Source: Tissierella pigra (GTDB lineage: Bacteria; Bacillota; Clostridia; Tissierellales; Tissierellaceae). Taken from it: 64,000 bases of DNA. Where the stretch lies: positions 1 to 64,000 of the forward strand of contig NZ_VUNQ01000006.1 in the NCBI RefSeq assembly GCF_009695605.1, written 5' to 3'. Positions 16,710 through 25,075 of the stretch are shown piece by piece. Position numbers and translations under genes: made by a program. Below the pieces are notes generated by a model. That model searched no databases. It saw only the letters and a list, made by a program, of their open reading frames with translations, and had not been told where the DNA came from. The first letter of the stretch is position 1; the number at the start of each line of letters is the position of its first letter.

Positions 16710-18446
16710 TTGTTCAAACTTGCAGTCTTTTTAAAACCATATAAAAAAGAATGTATAATCGGGCCAGCTTTTAAACTATTGGAGGCAATTCTTGAATTAC
16801 TACTGCCTACAATTATAGCACTTATTATTAATAATGGTGTTGCTAATCACGATACAAATTATGTACTTAAAATGGGGGGACTTATGCTCCTAATGGCAAT
16901 ACTAGGATTTTGTAGTTCTATGATATGTCAATATTATGCGGCACGTGCATCACAAGGTTTTGGTACGACTTTAAGAAATACCCTTTTTAAACATATATCT
17001 TCTTTTTCTCATTCTGAAATAGATACTTTTGGTACATCATCACTAATAAATCGAATTACAAATGACGTAAATCAACTTCAACTTGCAGTTGCAATGCTTA
17101 TACGCCTAGTTATACGTGCACCTTTTATATGTATAGGTGCAATCATTATGGCCATGATACTAGACTTTAAATTATCATTGATTTTTTTAGCTGTTACACC
17201 TATTTTTGCAATTATATTGTATTTTGTTATAAGCAAATCTTCACCTCTTTATCGTAAATATCAAAAAAAATTGGATAAAATGGGACTAATATTGCGTGAG
17301 AATCTTTCTGGAGTAAGAGTAATCCGTGCATTTGCTAGAACTAAAAACGAAAAACAACGATTTTATGCCGCAAATGATGATTTAACTGAGTCTGCCATTA
17401 ATGTTGGTAAAATATCTGCATTACTTAATCCTATGACTTCATTTGTAATGAATGTTGCTATCATAGCTATATTATGGGTGGCTGGGTTCCATGTTAATAC
17501 AGGAAGGCTTTCCCACGGAGAAATTATTGCATTTGTCAATTATATTACTCAAATACTACTTGCACTTATGGTGGTGTCAAATCTTGTAATTATATTTACT
17601 AGAGCATCTGCTTCTGCCGACCGTATAAATGAATTGTTAGCCATTACTACATCAATTAAGGACAATACAGAGTTTCTTACCAATATTGTAAATAATAACA
17701 CTCCATCAATTCAGTTTACTGATGTTTCCTTTGCTTATAATAATACAGGTGATATGGCCCTTGAAAATATTTCAATAACTATTCATCCTGGAGAAACCAT
17801 TGGACTTATAGGTAGTACTGGATCGGGAAAATCTACATTTACAAACCTTATTCCAAGATTTTATGATGCCACAAAAGGTAATATATTTGTAGACGGGATA
17901 AATGTCAAAGATTATAAGCTCAATGAACTCCGTAATAAAATTGGTATTGTACCACAAAATGCTGTGCTATTCACAGGAACTATAGCAGAAAACATTCGTT
18001 GGGGCAAACAAAATGCCACAGATGAAGAGATTATAATAGCAGCTAAAATTGCACAGGCTGATGAATTTATTTCAAAGCTTCCTGATGGATATAACACACA
18101 GGTATCACGTGGTGGATTAAATTTTTCTGGTGGACAAAAACAACGTCTAACCATTGCTCGTGCAGTAGTTTCAAAACCTGATATTTTGATACTTGATGAT
18201 TCTGCAAGTGCATTAGACTTTGCCACAGATGCAGCACTAAGGAAAGCAATTAATGATATTAGTAAAAACATGACTGTAATAATAGTGTCTCAAAGAGTTA
18301 ACACCATAAAAGAAGTGGATAAAATTATTGTACTTGATAACAAACATATTGTAGGCACTGGTACACATAAAGAACTTATGGATAATTGTAAAGTGTATAA
18401 AGAAATATGTCTATCACAATTTTCAAATGAGGAGGCTTCCATATGA
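16710..18446 (+). CDS. ABC exporter subunit with degenerate ATP site
   Basis: Half-transporter of about 578 residues: a six-segment ABC-B membrane domain (1-320) and a nucleotide-binding domain. Walker A is GSTGSGKST (about 370) and the signature is FSGGQ. Walker B reads ILILDDSASALD, with Asp for the catalytic Glu, and the switch His is Gln (IIVSQRVNTI). These are the marks of the non-hydrolysing site of heterodimeric exporters such as BmrC/D, LmrC/D and TM287/288. The start is uncertain: the ATG at 16701 directly abuts GGAGG, so the TTG at 16710, 9 bases after it, is preferred. The next gene overlaps by 4 bases. Substrate unknown; multidrug export is likely. Confidence 0.9.
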   Translation: MFKLAVFLKPYKKECIIGPAFKLLEAILELLLPTIIALIINNGVANHDTNYVLKMGGLMLLMAILGFCSSMICQYYAARASQGFGTTLRNTLFKHISSFSHSEIDTFGTSSLINRITNDVNQLQLAVAMLIRLVIRAPFICIGAIIMAMILDFKLSLIFLAVTPIFAIILYFVISKSSPLYRKYQKKLDKMGLILRENLSGVRVIRAFARTKNEKQRFYAANDDLTESAINVGKISALLNPMTSFVMNVAIIAILWVAGFHVNTGRLSHGEIIAFVNYITQILLALMVVSNLVIIFTRASASADRINELLAITTSIKDNTEFLTNIVNNNTPSIQFTDVSFAYNNTGDMALENISITIHPGETIGLIGSTGSGKSTFTNLIPRFYDATKGNIFVDGINVKDYKLNELRNKIGIVPQNAVLFTGTIAENIRWGKQNATDEEIIIAAKIAQADEFISKLPDGYNTQVSRGGLNFSGGQKQRLTIARAVVSKPDILILDDSASALDFATDAALRKAINDISKNMTVIIVSQRVNTIKEVDKIIVLDNKHIVGTGTHKELMDNCKVYKEICLSQFSNEEASI

Positions 18447-20179
18447 ATAAGAATATATTAAAAAGAACTTTAAAATATATTGAAAACTACAAAGTTTATG
18501 TATTTGGTTCCTTCATAGCCGCTTTTTTAAGTGTTGTGTCAAGTTTAATCGGTCCTATGCTCATAGGTAAATCTATTGACCATATGATTGGAGTAGATGC
18601 TGTAAATTTTACATTACTATTCAAAACTTTAATCATTTTAGCATTGATCTATGGTCTTGGTAACCTATTTACATGGCTCTTGACCTATTTAACAAATTGG
18701 ATTTCATATAAAACTGTCAATGATATGCGTCATCAACTTTTTGATAAAATTAGTATACTGCCTCTTAAGTTCTATGATAGTCACCCTCATGGTGACACAA
18801 TAAGTCGTTTTATAAATGATATAGATACTGTTTCAGATGGAATGCTTCATGGACTTTCAACATTGCTTACAGCCATGGTTACTATCATAGGTGCAATAGG
18901 ATTTATGCTATATATAAGTCCAATTATGACAATAATAGTGATTTTTTCTGCTCCTGCTTCCTTTTTAATAGCACGATTTATTGCTAATCGTTCACAACAA
19001 ATGTTTAGAAACCAAGCAAAAAGCTTAGGAAAGTTAAATGACTATGTGGAAGAAATTATTAGTGGACAAAAAATTGTTACTGCCTTTAATTATGAAGATC
19101 GTTCTTTCGAGAAATTTAAAAAAATTAACAACACCTTATATAATTCTGGAGTAAAATCACAATTTTATGGTTCATTATCTGGACCTACTACTCGACTTGT
19201 AAATAATATCACCTATGCTATTATAGGTATTATTGGTAGTACCTTAGCTATTTTAGGTAAAATCACAGTTGGAGAAATATCTAGTTTTCTTATTTACTCA
19301 AACTTATTTGCAAAACCTTTTAATGAGATAACTGGAATATTTACTCAAATACAGGCTGCTGCTGCATCAGCACAACGTATATTTCATATTCTTGATTTAC
19401 CTCCAGAAAGACCTGATGCCATAGATGCTATTAATATTAACCATAGTCTAGGTAAAATAGACTTTAATAATGTGAGTTTTTCATATAATCCTGATAATCC
19501 TTTAATTACAAATTTCAACCTAAATGTAAAACCTGGTACTAGAATTGCCATAGTAGGTAAAACTGGTGCGGGTAAGACAACTCTTGTAAATTTACTTATG
19601 AGATTCTATGATGTTAATAAAGGCTCCATATCTATTGATGGTATTGATATCAATACCATCACTCGTGACAGTCTACGATCCAATTTTGGTATGGTGCTTC
19701 AGGATACATGGCTATTTTCAGGTACTATACAAGATAATATCTCTTATGGTAAGCCAGATGCCACAGATGAAGAAATCATTGCAGCTGCCAAAGCTGCTGA
19801 TGCTCACAGTTTCATACAATGTTTACCTCATGGTTATAACACTTTTATTTCTGATGATGGCGGAAATTTATCGCAAGGACAAAAACAACTTCTCACCATT
19901 GCTCGAGTAATGCTTGTTGATCCACCAATGCTTATTTTAGATGAAGCCACAAGTAACATAGATACTAGAACAGAAATCAATATACAAAGAGCATTCTTGA
20001 AGATGGTAGAAGGTAGAACAAGCTTTGTTATAGCTCATAGGCTTTCAACTATACGAGAGGCGGACTTAATTTTAGTCTTGGATAATGGTAATATTGTAGA
20101 AAGTGGAACTCATAGTCAATTATTAGAAAGTGGTGGCTATTATGAAAGACTTTATAACAGCCAATTTGCACATTCATAG
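18443..20179 (+). CDS. ABC exporter subunit with canonical ATP site
   Basis: 578-residue partner of the preceding half-transporter. It has six membrane segments, Walker A GKTGAGKTT, Walker B LILDEATSNID with the catalytic Glu, and the switch His in IAHRLSTI. Its signature is LSQGQ instead of LSGGQ; in the heterodimer this signature faces the degenerate site of the partner, as in other asymmetric exporters. The ATG overlaps the upstream stop codon (ATGA) and a GAGGAGG site lies 8 bases before it. The pair probably forms a drug or lipid exporter in the cell membrane. Confidence 0.92.
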   Translation: MNKNILKRTLKYIENYKVYVFGSFIAAFLSVVSSLIGPMLIGKSIDHMIGVDAVNFTLLFKTLIILALIYGLGNLFTWLLTYLTNWISYKTVNDMRHQLFDKISILPLKFYDSHPHGDTISRFINDIDTVSDGMLHGLSTLLTAMVTIIGAIGFMLYISPIMTIIVIFSAPASFLIARFIANRSQQMFRNQAKSLGKLNDYVEEIISGQKIVTAFNYEDRSFEKFKKINNTLYNSGVKSQFYGSLSGPTTRLVNNITYAIIGIIGSTLAILGKITVGEISSFLIYSNLFAKPFNEITGIFTQIQAAAASAQRIFHILDLPPERPDAIDAININHSLGKIDFNNVSFSYNPDNPLITNFNLNVKPGTRIAIVGKTGAGKTTLVNLLMRFYDVNKGSISIDGIDINTITRDSLRSNFGMVLQDTWLFSGTIQDNISYGKPDATDEEIIAAAKAADAHSFIQCLPHGYNTFISDDGGNLSQGQKQLLTIARVMLVDPPMLILDEATSNIDTRTEINIQRAFLKMVEGRTSFVIAHRLSTIREADLILVLDNGNIVESGTHSQLLESGGYYERLYNSQFAHS

Positions 20180-20194
20180 ATTATTGTTTACAGG

Positions 20195-20228
20195 AAAAAC
20201 CTTAAGATATTAATATTCTAAGGTTTTT
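20195..20228 (+). terminator. Terminator of the ABC exporter operon
   Basis: AAAAACCTTA pairs with TAAGGTTTTT around a short loop, and T-rich sequence follows 16 bases after the last stop codon. No gene is seen between here and 20400. Confidence 0.85.
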
Positions 20229-20400
20229 TATCTCTTTACTAATGGAAATGTTATTAACATCCTTTATGGAGGCTAACTTATACAATCAATATTTATTTAG
20301 AAATAAAAAGAAACGAATTTATCAGTTGTACGGCAAACATTAGTATCACAAGATTGAAAAAAATAACCCTTCTGTATTAATTCTCCAACACTACATAGTT

Positions 20401-20988
20401 TTATCTTGCTTTAAATATTTGTACCTTTTTCACTTCATCAAATCTCAACTCCCAAAATGTACCTTGAATATATTCTCCCGAGGAGTAAATTCCATTATTA
20501 AGCAGTTCTTTTATGTTGAATATTTTATCCCATGATTCTTCGATTAAATTTCGTCTTTTTTCTTTTGGTAATGAGTCCAACCATTCACATTCAGAATCCA
20601 GTTCTTCTTCATTCGTACTATTCCCTATATATCCATTGTTCAAAACATAATGCCATAACTCAAAGTCACTTAATAAGACTTTCTCATTTGGAATCTCTAA
20701 TTCAATACAAGTCATTTGTTCACCTAATGGCCCGTGAGCTGAGTGTCTTAAATCTGGTTTCTTATGTTGCCCTTTATAAAGATACCATCCCCATATAGGA
20801 TATATATTAGATTTATAAGAGCTATGGCCTATTCTATTTATCATTTTATCTCTAATCCAATTATATTGCTCCAAAAATGAATAATTTTCATCTTTTAAAT
20901 AAAATGCTAACTTCTCATCACAGGTAACAATCTTTTCTTCTTTTAGCTTATTCCAAACATCAATTGATTGTATGGTCCATATTCTCAT
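20401..20988 (-). CDS. DUF3841 family protein
   Basis: 195-residue soluble protein. The N-terminal MRIWTIQSIDVWNKLKEEKIV, the PIWGWYLYKG segment (about 65) and the SDFELWHYVLNNGYI segment (about 110) resemble the DUF3841 family. That family has no known function; it is usually a single stand-alone gene in Firmicutes. AGGGAG precedes the ATG. It stands alone between two other transcripts. I see no catalytic motif that would justify a functional guess. Confidence 0.7.
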   Translation of the reverse strand: MRIWTIQSIDVWNKLKEEKIVTCDEKLAFYLKDENYSFLEQYNWIRDKMINRIGHSSYKSNIYPIWGWYLYKGQHKKPDLRHSAHGPLGEQMTCIELEIPNEKVLLSDFELWHYVLNNGYIGNSTNEEELDSECEWLDSLPKEKRRNLIEESWDKIFNIKELLNNGIYSSGEYIQGTFWELRFDEVKKVQIFKAR

Positions 20989-21112
20989 GCTTAAATCTCC
21001 CTATTTTTCAATTCATTTAATACTCCTTATGTTAATTTGTTTTTCCCATTGCTTATTTTAATTTTAATCCTTCATCACTTAAATTACCATGTCATTTATA
21101 TTTTATCCTAAA

Positions 21113-21147
21113 AACACTGTAGAAAATAATATGCTGTTATCAGTGTT
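21113..21147 (-). terminator. Terminator after the HelD-like gene
   Basis: AACACTG (21113-21119) pairs with CAGTGTT (21141-21147); the leftward transcript continues into TTTTTAG. It lies 7 bases past the stop codon. The stem is short and the loop is 21 bases, so strength is uncertain. Confidence 0.55.
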
Positions 21148-21153
21148 CAAATT

Positions 21154-23451
21154 TTATAAGATATTAAAATATTCACTATTAATATCTAACAGTACAGATG
21201 GCTTATCTTTATAATATATAAAAAGCTTATGCAAAGGTCTTGTTATTGAAACATATAGTAATTTTATGTGAAGTTCATTATCAATATAATTATCATTGGA
21301 GCAGTTAAACACCATAACCACATCAAATTCCAATCCTTTTGATAAATATGCAGGAATTACTACTACTCCCCCATTATAGAAAACATCCTTATCTGTGATC
21401 AAATGTATATCATCAATTAAAGTATCCTTTAGAATTTCATATACTTTTGTACTTTCTTCCGTAGTCTTACATATTATGGCAATGGACTTATGTCCTTCTT
21501 TCTTTAATTCCTTTAATCTTGAACTTATATCTTTAATAATCTCTTGGTCATTATTTTTCCTCAAAATAAAGGGTTTATCTCCAGACCTTAGTACAGGCTC
21601 TGCAAGAGTTATTTCTTCTTTTTTCCATTTCTTTATGACTTCATTAGCAAAATTCATTATTTCCATAGTTGAACGATAACATTTTTTTAACTTTAATAGT
21701 TCCTTATCACAGCTTTTAAATACATTTTCCATTAGTTCCTTCCAGTCACCTATACCCTTATATGAATGTATTCCCTGTGAAATATCACCTACTATTGTAA
21801 AAGAATCATTACTACTAAGCTGTCTTAATATATACATTTGAAGCTCACTATAGTCCTGTGCTTCATCTACTATTATATGATTGTACTTACTCTTTAAAGA
21901 TAGTCCTTCTAGCTTCAAATCAAGATATGACAATGCAGCTAAATCCTCTCTTTCTAACATTCCATTATCAAATATCTTTTTAGAGTAATTGCTAATAAAA
22001 TCTAATATATCTTTATCAACTTCACCATTACTATATTTCTCCAATTTCTGAGAATCTGAAAGTAAATTCTGATATAATGTTAGAATATCAAGATTCTTCC
22101 ACTGATTAAAATATTCCTTTACAGCCTTATACATAGAACCTTCCAACTCTTGATTGATTCTATCTCTCTTATTATATATACGTCTAATTTTACCTCTAAT
22201 GGTTTCTATATCATCTACAGAATCCTTCATCTCTTGTATTTTCCTATCACATTTTTTAGTTACTTTATCTTGAATTACTTTAACTTTTTCTGAAATATTT
22301 GCTTCCATATATTTTTGTATCCTCTTTGAACGCGGTACAACGGGAAGGTATTTATAATCTTTTTCATACATCTTTAGTACTTCATTATAGGAATATATAG
22401 TAATATCATTTATCTTTAGATCAATTTGAGGAACTAAATCTAAGGTTAAATCTACCACATATTTATCTATTATGTTTTTCAATGTCATGGAGCCTTTAAA
22501 ATATGAGGTTAATTGTAAATTTCTTCTATATTCTTCTGATAATCCCTTATAATCTAGTAACTGATAAAACTTAGTTTCTGTATCTGTAAGTTTATATTCT
22601 TCACCTAATAAAGACATTACAATATCTTCAAAGGTGGACTGTTTTATTTCTTCAACTCCTAAGTCTGGCAGCACATCAGAAATATAGTTTAAAAACAGGT
22701 TGTTAGGTACTACAATCAACAACTTTTCTGCATCAAATATATCTTGATAGGTATACATAAGATATGCTATTCTATGGAGCACAATGGTAGTCTTTCCACT
22801 TCCTGCTACTCCTTGAACAATTAAGGCTTTTTCTTTATCAGCTCTTATAATATCATTTTGCTCACCTTGTATGGTATTTACAATATCCTTAAGTCTATTA
22901 TCTTTCTTTTCCCATAATGCTGTTTGCAAATATTCATCCATAGGAGTAAGCCCTTTATCGAAAATATTAATTAGCTCCTTTTTCTGTATCTCATATTGTC
23001 TTTTGAGCTCCAAATCCCCTATTATCAACCCTTCAGGTGCTTTATACATTACTTCTCCTATTTCTCCGCTATAATATAAACTTGCCATAGGGGTTCTCCA
23101 GTCTATAATAAGCATTTTGTTAGTATCTTTTTTAGTTAAACTTGTTTTTCCTACATAAAAAGTTTCATGTTCATCTTTTCCAAGCTCTTTAAAATCAATT
23201 CTTCCAAAATAAGGTTTATCATCTACACTTCTCAGTTGATTAAGTTTTCTCTTATTTGCTTCATAGATCGTATTTTTTACAATTACATCATCACTATAGT
23301 TACCACCTACAGACCTTTTAAGTTTTAATAATTCCTCATCAGCCTTTTCCACTTCATCAGCAAGGTAAATTATTTCACTGTCTATAAGTTCACAAGTATC
23401 CTTTAAATATTTGTCTTCCATATTAAATTCTGGGTGATTTTTAGCTTGCAT
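21154..23451 (-). CDS. helD: HelD-like RNA polymerase recycling ATPase (UvrD superfamily)
   Basis: 765-residue superfamily-1 helicase-like ATPase. It has an N-terminal coiled-coil arm (residues about 10-60, IYLADEVEKADEELLKLKRSV), the Walker A VQGVAGSGKTTIVLHRIAYLMY (about 215), Walker B HIIVDEAQDYSELQM, and C-terminal motifs SKGLEFDVVMVFN and LLYVSITRPLHKL. HelD removes stalled RNA polymerase from DNA with ATP; in some bacteria related proteins help to resist rifampicin. I chose the ATG at 23451 because GGAGGTG lies 4 bases upstream; the open frame extends further up without a ribosome site. Confidence 0.85.
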   Translation of the reverse strand: MQAKNHPEFNMEDKYLKDTCELIDSEIIYLADEVEKADEELLKLKRSVGGNYSDDVIVKNTIYEANKRKLNQLRSVDDKPYFGRIDFKELGKDEHETFYVGKTSLTKKDTNKMLIIDWRTPMASLYYSGEIGEVMYKAPEGLIIGDLELKRQYEIQKKELINIFDKGLTPMDEYLQTALWEKKDNRLKDIVNTIQGEQNDIIRADKEKALIVQGVAGSGKTTIVLHRIAYLMYTYQDIFDAEKLLIVVPNNLFLNYISDVLPDLGVEEIKQSTFEDIVMSLLGEEYKLTDTETKFYQLLDYKGLSEEYRRNLQLTSYFKGSMTLKNIIDKYVVDLTLDLVPQIDLKINDITIYSYNEVLKMYEKDYKYLPVVPRSKRIQKYMEANISEKVKVIQDKVTKKCDRKIQEMKDSVDDIETIRGKIRRIYNKRDRINQELEGSMYKAVKEYFNQWKNLDILTLYQNLLSDSQKLEKYSNGEVDKDILDFISNYSKKIFDNGMLEREDLAALSYLDLKLEGLSLKSKYNHIIVDEAQDYSELQMYILRQLSSNDSFTIVGDISQGIHSYKGIGDWKELMENVFKSCDKELLKLKKCYRSTMEIMNFANEVIKKWKKEEITLAEPVLRSGDKPFILRKNNDQEIIKDISSRLKELKKEGHKSIAIICKTTEESTKVYEILKDTLIDDIHLITDKDVFYNGGVVVIPAYLSKGLEFDVVMVFNCSNDNYIDNELHIKLLYVSITRPLHKLFIYYKDKPSVLLDINSEYFNIL

Positions 23452-23715
23452 AAGACACCTCCAATATAAAATTATAAATTTAAAATAAGCCGTTAAGCGG
23501 TGAAATGACGGTACACTAATTCTATATAATATATAGAAAAAAATAAAGCCCATGATATTAATAAATATATGGCTCTATTATATGAGAAGAGTATTATATC
23601 ATATAATCTCTATAATTCGTAATATTTTAAGTTATTTTTGTATATCTAATCTTTCTAAGCTAGAATATACTTACAAAAGAATTTTTCCCTAAACTCATAG
23701 TTTAAGGAAATGAAA

Positions 23716-23751
23716 AATCCGCCTTAAGCTTTTATTTGCTTAGGGCGGATT
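23716..23751 (-). terminator. Terminator containing the transglycosylase stop codon
   Basis: AATCCGCCTTAAGC pairs with GCTTAGGGCGGATT around an 8-base loop, and leftward it is followed by TTTTTCATTTCC. The last nine codons and the stop (TAA, 23724-23726) of the transglycosylase gene lie within this hairpin. Confidence 0.85.
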
Positions 23752-24398
23752 GCACGAGTCCATGGTAACACATAGACTGCTATTGGTTTATAAACATTTG
23801 GATTATAATTGTTTGGACTTTTCAGTGTATACACTAAAGCATATGACTGCTCAGTTGATAATTCAATGGGATCTACTCCGTAATAATAATTAGCAGCTTC
23901 TTTAATTCCATAGCATCCCTCGCCAAAATAAGCGATATTACAGTATAATTCCAGTATTTCATCTTTTGTTACCATCTTTTCAAGATCAATTGCTACAAAG
24001 ACCTCTGCAATCTTACGCTCATACTTTTTATCAAAGGAAAAATATAAATTTTTCGCCAACTGTTGAGTTATTGTACTTCCTCCCTGTACCAAGGAGTCAG
24101 CCTTTAAATTATTGTATGCAGCTCTCCCTATTGCAATAAAATCAATGCCAAAATGATAATAAAATCGCTTATCCTCTGACTTTAAAACAAGTTTTAAATA
24201 GTCATCTGATATTTTATCAAGTTCAATATAATTTTCATCATCTCTAACTTGATTAATTGCATCTTCAAGATTTGTGTTATCTATAGCAGATTTATACATT
24301 TCATATCCAGTAATAATAGTCGGAGCTGTAAATATACCTAATGCAAAAATGCCCATGAGAAAAATACATATAATTAAAACAATTATTTTCTTTTTCAT
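23724..24398 (-). CDS. Monofunctional peptidoglycan glycosyltransferase (GT51)
   Basis: 224 residues: one N-terminal membrane anchor (KKIIVLIICIFLMGIFALGIF), then a GT51 domain that polymerises lipid II. Motifs are SEDKRFYYHFGIDF (catalytic Glu), RAAYNNL, QGGSTITQQLAKNLY, RKIAEVFVAIDLEKMVTKDEILELYCNIAYFGEGCYGI and the final YALVYTLKSPNNYNP. There is no transpeptidase domain. The last 19 residues after NPNVYKP do not look like the family and are encoded partly within a terminator hairpin, so the 3' end may be altered. Starting at the ATG of 24398 puts AAGGAG 9 bases upstream; a GTG 6 bases earlier is possible. Confidence 0.87.
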   Translation of the reverse strand: MKKKIIVLIICIFLMGIFALGIFTAPTIITGYEMYKSAIDNTNLEDAINQVRDDENYIELDKISDDYLKLVLKSEDKRFYYHFGIDFIAIGRAAYNNLKADSLVQGGSTITQQLAKNLYFSFDKKYERKIAEVFVAIDLEKMVTKDEILELYCNIAYFGEGCYGIKEAANYYYGVDPIELSTEQSYALVYTLKSPNNYNPNVYKPIAVYVLPWTRAIRPKQIKA

Positions 24399-24532
24399 CT
24401 CCACCTGCTCCTTTCGTATTCTACTAATTAATTATATTATATAAACCATACATTTGCCATTAATTTACCTTACAATCGCCTAACAATTTTGTAAGAATAA
24501 GAAAGTGATAAATTTTAACCTTTTAAAGACAT

Positions 24533-24717
24533 GAATAATATCCTTCTCACATCCCCTTCTAGATACATATTATTCTTTAAGTGTATCCCATACAATACAT
24601 TATTCATTTATTTTTATGAAATTTTGCTGAACAATAAAATGGAGAGTACCCAACATAATTGGACATTTCAACCAAAGTTGGATTTTCTGTTATATTATCT
24701 TCAATCCAATCATCCAT
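24533..24717 (-). pseudogene. AraC-family regulator remnant
   Basis: On the minus strand from 24717, the frame reads MDDWIEDNITENPTLVEM then a NYVGYSPFYCSAKFHK segment before a stop, which matches the first helix-turn-helix of AraC-type regulators (WIEDNLTENPTLEEM, VGYSPYYCSRKFH). The continuation appears in another frame as DTLKE-stop-YVSRRGCEKDI, resembling the usual LKEYV-x-RR. The effector domain and second helix-turn-helix are missing. It is therefore a decayed fragment with at least one frameshift and two stops. Confidence 0.75.
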
Positions 24718-24790
24718 TACTAATAAAAACTTGATATGACTTGCACTACTAATAAGATTAATATGATATTAATGTTTTTGAAGTAAAAAA

Positions 24791-24811
24791 CACCTGATGC
24801 TAAATCAGGTG
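24791..24811 (-). terminator. Leftward intrinsic terminator
   Basis: CACCTGAT pairs with ATCAGGTG; leftward a run of six T follows. It could end the LytTR/ABC operon, although 265 bases separate it from that operon's last stop codon, or end the small frame just upstream. Confidence 0.65.
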
Positions 24812-24866
24812 ACAATATTTGAATTAGTATTTGTTATATTTATTTTTATGCCTTGATAATTATTAT

Positions 24867-24986
24867 CTAATTTCCGTCATTATTCTTCGCCATATACAAA
24901 ACATCATCACCAAATCTTCCAAATAAGTCATATCCACTCTTTTCAAGTTTATGGGAAAAACCAATTGATTTAATAGATATTCCCAT
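24867..24986 (-). CDS. Possible 39-residue protein or gene fragment
   Basis: An open frame of 39 codons (ATG at 24984-24986) reads MGISIKSIGFSHKLEKSGY and continues DLFGRFGDDVLYMAKNNDGN. Its codon and residue use look like real protein, but there is no ribosome site before the ATG. I do not recognise it. It could be the 3' remnant of a lost gene, like the AraC fragment next to it. Confidence 0.35.
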   Translation of the reverse strand: MGISIKSIGFSHKLEKSGYDLFGRFGDDVLYMAKNNDGN

Positions 24987-25075
24987 AATATAAGATAAGT
25001 AAGTTAAGTGGCAAGATAATTTTTTTGTAGCTAAATATTAATTGATATATAACATTTTTTTATTATTATCCAGTT

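Noticed and set aside
24531-24734. 67-codon frame on the plus strand
   Set aside because: The opposite strand carries the AraC remnant, which explains the open frame.
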